7,688 bases of DNA from Bacteroidales bacterium (lineage in GTDB: Bacteria > Bacteroidota > Bacteroidia > Bacteroidales > UBA932): contig JAEDMF010000079.1 of assembly GCA_016303175.1 (NCBI GenBank), positions 1 through 7,688 on the forward strand, given 5' to 3'. This document shows positions 6,976-7,688 of the stretch, piece after piece. Each line of letters starts with the position of its first letter. Position 1 is the first letter of the stretch. The notes below the pieces were generated by a model, which saw only the letters and a program-made list of their open reading frames with translations, made no database searches and was not told the origin of the DNA. Both the position numbers and the translations under genes were made by a program.

Positions 6976-7688
6976 CAAAACCTCAATCCGACGGCAACCC
7001 CTGCGGCGGGCGTATTTACTCCTCCGGACGCATAAGCATTGTGCTCCGGCATTATTACTGTGGGGGCTATATTGACGGACAAATTGTCACTCACGTCGAA
7101 ATCGTGCATATTGGCAAAGACATTTGCGTCAATTATCTGCAGCAGATATACCGCCGCCATCACAACTATGCTGTAATCCCTGTACCTGCGGTACTCATCC
7201 CTGTAATATTTGGCCTGAGTTGCAGTGATGGGGCCCTGATAGCCTTCGGCGTTTGCCTCACGATAAATATTCCTGAAGCGCACATAGTTCGTGTTGTTCA
7301 CAGCCAGGAAATGAGCCGCCCCCACCATACCGCCGACATATATGGGTATTTTCCAATATTCCCCGTTATAGGCCTGGCCCAAACCCGGACAGAGTATGGA
7401 ATACACCGTGGCCCTTCCCGGCAATATCTTCTTGTCGCTCTTGTAGCAGGCCGCGCCGTCCATAAGCGAAGCGTAATAAAAAATGCCTGCTCCCACATAG
7501 CTCCAAATGCTCGCTGTGCGCAGGGCAGGGTCACCGTTTTTCTTGTAAAGCTCCCCGCAAGTGATGCCGCCAGCAAGCCCTCCGACTATGCCGGTGTAGA
7601 AAATGGGGAGTTTCCAATACTGCTTGTTGTATATCTGGGACGCGCCGGGCAGCAGCACAGAAGTGCCGAACATAGAACCTATGCGCAT
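6975..7688 (-). CDS. DUF5683 membrane protein, probably cut by the window edge
   Basis: Function unknown. The visible 237 residues match the Bacteroidota DUF5683 family by the block CPGLGQAYNGEYWKIPI (100-116) and the downstream NNTNYVRFRNIY, EYRRYRDYSIVVMAAVYLL and DANVFANMHDFDVSDNLSV segments. A second copy of the motif, LPGASQIYNKQYWKLPI (13-29), precedes it, with 10 of 17 positions identical. Hydrophobic segments around 27-45, 60-77, 113-130 and 173-187 suggest several membrane passes. The frame is open to the edge. The codon at 7688 is ATG, but family members usually have a longer N-terminus, so the true start is probably outside. In Bacteroidota this gene often follows parA-parB and precedes cell-envelope genes. 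Here it is coupled to mltD by a one-base overlap, consistent with an envelope role. Confidence 0.82.
   Translation of the reverse strand: MRIGSMFGTSVLLPGASQIYNKQYWKLPIFYTGIVGGLAGGITCGELYKKNGDPALRTASIWSYVGAGIFYYASLMDGAACYKSDKKILPGRATVYSILCPGLGQAYNGEYWKIPIYVGGMVGAAHFLAVNNTNYVRFRNIYREANAEGYQGPITATQAKYYRDEYRRYRDYSIVVMAAVYLLQIIDANVFANMHDFDVSDNLSVNIAPTVIMPEHNAYASGGVNTPAAGVAVGLRF

Overview
The window looks like a chromosomal segment of a member of Bacteroidota, most likely order Bacteroidales. The reasons are the DUF5683 protein followed by an MltD-type LysM transglycosylase, the NTP_transf_5 protein, TAnnTTTG-type -7 boxes, and mostly A/T-rich leaders without Shine-Dalgarno (SD) sequences. No plasmid, phage, IS, CRISPR, tRNA or rRNA signal was seen. 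Nothing here looks like an undescribed defence or mobile system. The most unusual points are one active-site substitution and one leader structure.

Layout, left to right. Positions 1-311 hold no intact gene. They contain a C-terminal remnant of a zinc-type alcohol dehydrogenase (minus strand) and the intrinsic terminator of gap. Positions 312-1310 (minus) are gap, type I glyceraldehyde-3-phosphate dehydrogenase. Positions 1311-1460 are a short divergent control region with back-to-back candidate -7 boxes, one for gap and one for lpxB. The gap leader carries a near-perfect SD followed by a 17-codon frame whose stop overlaps the gap start. Positions 1461-2675 (plus) are lpxB, lipid A disaccharide synthase, the only plus-strand gene.

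Positions 2713-7688 (minus) are a tightly packed run of five genes, read from right to left: DUF5683 membrane protein (cut by the window edge), mltD-like lytic transglycosylase, rfbC, an NTP_transf_5 nucleotidyltransferase-like protein and a class I/II aminotransferase. Three of the four junctions overlap by one base or are separated by 4 bp. The last gap is 42 bp.

Taken together the segment mixes central glycolysis (gap) with envelope functions: lipid A synthesis (lpxB), peptidoglycan turnover (mltD) and deoxysugar supply for surface polysaccharide (rfbC, with a possible sugar- or polymer-modifying nucleotidyltransferase). The aminotransferase has the fold, lysine and substrate-binding residues expected. 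However, the aspartate that normally contacts the pyridine nitrogen of PLP reads as alanine, which deserves checking.
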